64,000 nucleotides of DNA from contig NZ_BAAAPN010000104.1 of assembly GCF_039531165.1 (NCBI RefSeq), positions 19,224 through 83,223 on the forward strand, in the 5' to 3' direction. The position numbers were made by a program, and so were the translations under genes. The stretch comes from Nostocoides_A vanveenii. GTDB taxonomy: Bacteria; Actinomycetota; Actinomycetes; Actinomycetales; Dermatophilaceae. This document shows positions 63,660 to 64,000 of the stretch, in pieces. How positions within the stretch are numbered: position 1 is the first letter of the stretch; each line of letters opens with the position of its first letter. The notes below the pieces were generated by a model, which saw nothing but the letters and a program-made list of their open reading frames with translations, was not told the origin of the DNA and searched no databases.

Positions 63660-64000
63660 CTGAGATCCCCATCCCCACGACGTCGTCGCTCACAACGGAG
63701 CAAGGCCTTGGCAACGGGCTTCTGATGAGGTGTACTCGTTGATCGAAGCGACTCCGGCGCGACGGTGGCTAGATCGTGGTCGAGGTCTTCGGAAGATGAC
63801 GTTCCACGCCTGACATCCGGAGGTCTGACGTCGTTGCCTGTCGCTACCGCTCGGGCCCGCTTCGCTCGCCCGGACCTGACAACGTTCTGCCGACTCGACT
63901 AAGAGATCGCGCGGATAGGTCAGGGTCGTCGGGTGGGTCGGGTGTCCCAGCGGTGGGTCGTCCAGGCTCGGCGGAGCAGGCTTCGGGTGATGATGACCGC
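63660..64000. other. Final 340 bp, no complete gene
   Basis: No full gene could be supported. At the very end the minus strand carries an open frame that ends with TRSLLRRAWTTHRWDTRPTR and stops at 63920-63922; it may be the tail of a gene that begins outside the window, but no family is apparent. Near 63810-63890 GGTCTGACGTCGTTGCC and GACCTGACAACGTTCTG are loosely inverted, perhaps a hairpin or element end. Confidence 0.35.

Noticed and set aside
1..64000. tRNA or rRNA genes.
   Set aside because: No cloverleaf-like or rRNA-like sequence was noticed on either strand; a tRNAscan/barrnap run would settle this.

Overview
The window is a 64 kb stretch of GC-rich chromosome from an actinobacterium. 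Genes are densely packed with frequent ATGA/GTGA start-stop overlaps. There is a mycothiol-type arsenate detoxification set, an F420/FMN-type PPOX protein, a maleylpyruvate-isomerase-like (mycothiol-dependent family) remnant and many NarL/LuxR two-component systems paired with ABC exporters. A Micrococcales lineage such as Dermatophilaceae/Intrasporangiaceae fits best, but this is inferred from gene content and style, not proven. No rRNA, tRNA or CRISPR array was seen.

Layout. 1-15.3 kb: small housekeeping and stress genes (DksA-like zinc-finger protein, L,D-transpeptidase, quinol-type monooxygenase, hemerythrin protein, secreted ParB-like protein), an immunity-like/rifampin ADP-ribosyltransferase fusion, and two tandem ATP-grasp ligases opposite a PIG-L deacetylase. 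15.3-19.9 kb: divergent arsenic locus (aquaporin and arsR against arsD, arsA and two arsC), with no arsenite pump gene. 19.9-27.3 kb: DHFR-like protein, MNT-HEPN toxin-antitoxin pair, membrane proteins with a TetR regulator and twin operators, several VapBC/PIN modules, GNATs. 27.4-38.5 kb: a YtrA-type GntR-ABC operon, then two two-component systems each linked to an ABC exporter. 38.6-43.9 kb: Nei-type glycosylase with a changed catalytic residue, then a run of broken genes. 44-52.6 kb: defence region with an AbiEii-type nucleotidyltransferase pair, a complete Type I restriction-modification operon (hsdM-hsdS-hsdR) that runs into a zinc-ribbon gene, and a coupled pair of unknown genes. 52.7-60.95 kb: copper/silver-type resistance island (CopA, CopZ, multicopper oxidase, SHOCT protein, two-component system) bracketed by similar ~110 bp direct repeats. 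61-64 kb: a VapBC pair, a transposase relic, and a TetR-controlled pair of SMR transporters.

Two window-wide patterns stand out. First, the octamer GTATGCCG (CGGCATAC on the other strand) occurs about fifty times by eye, on both strands, mostly inside genes, about once per kb up to 50 kb and only about three times after that. Base composition would predict only two or three. Second, decay is widespread and patterned: several loci consist of the 3' parts of two divergent genes joined head to head with both 5' parts missing (ClC channel/MDMPI, ArsR-like/dienelactone hydrolase, SDR/XRE regulator). Other remnants keep only their C-termini (PAT, AadA-like, VOC, LuxR).

Working together: the ars genes sense (ArsR), reduce (ArsC) and chaperone (ArsD/ArsA) arsenic, with AqpS-like efflux as the only visible exit. 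The copper island senses metal through the OmpR-type pair and a CsoR-like operator, binds it (CopZ), oxidises it (MCO) and exports it (CopA). Coordinates, starts and families were assigned by reading only; no database search was run.
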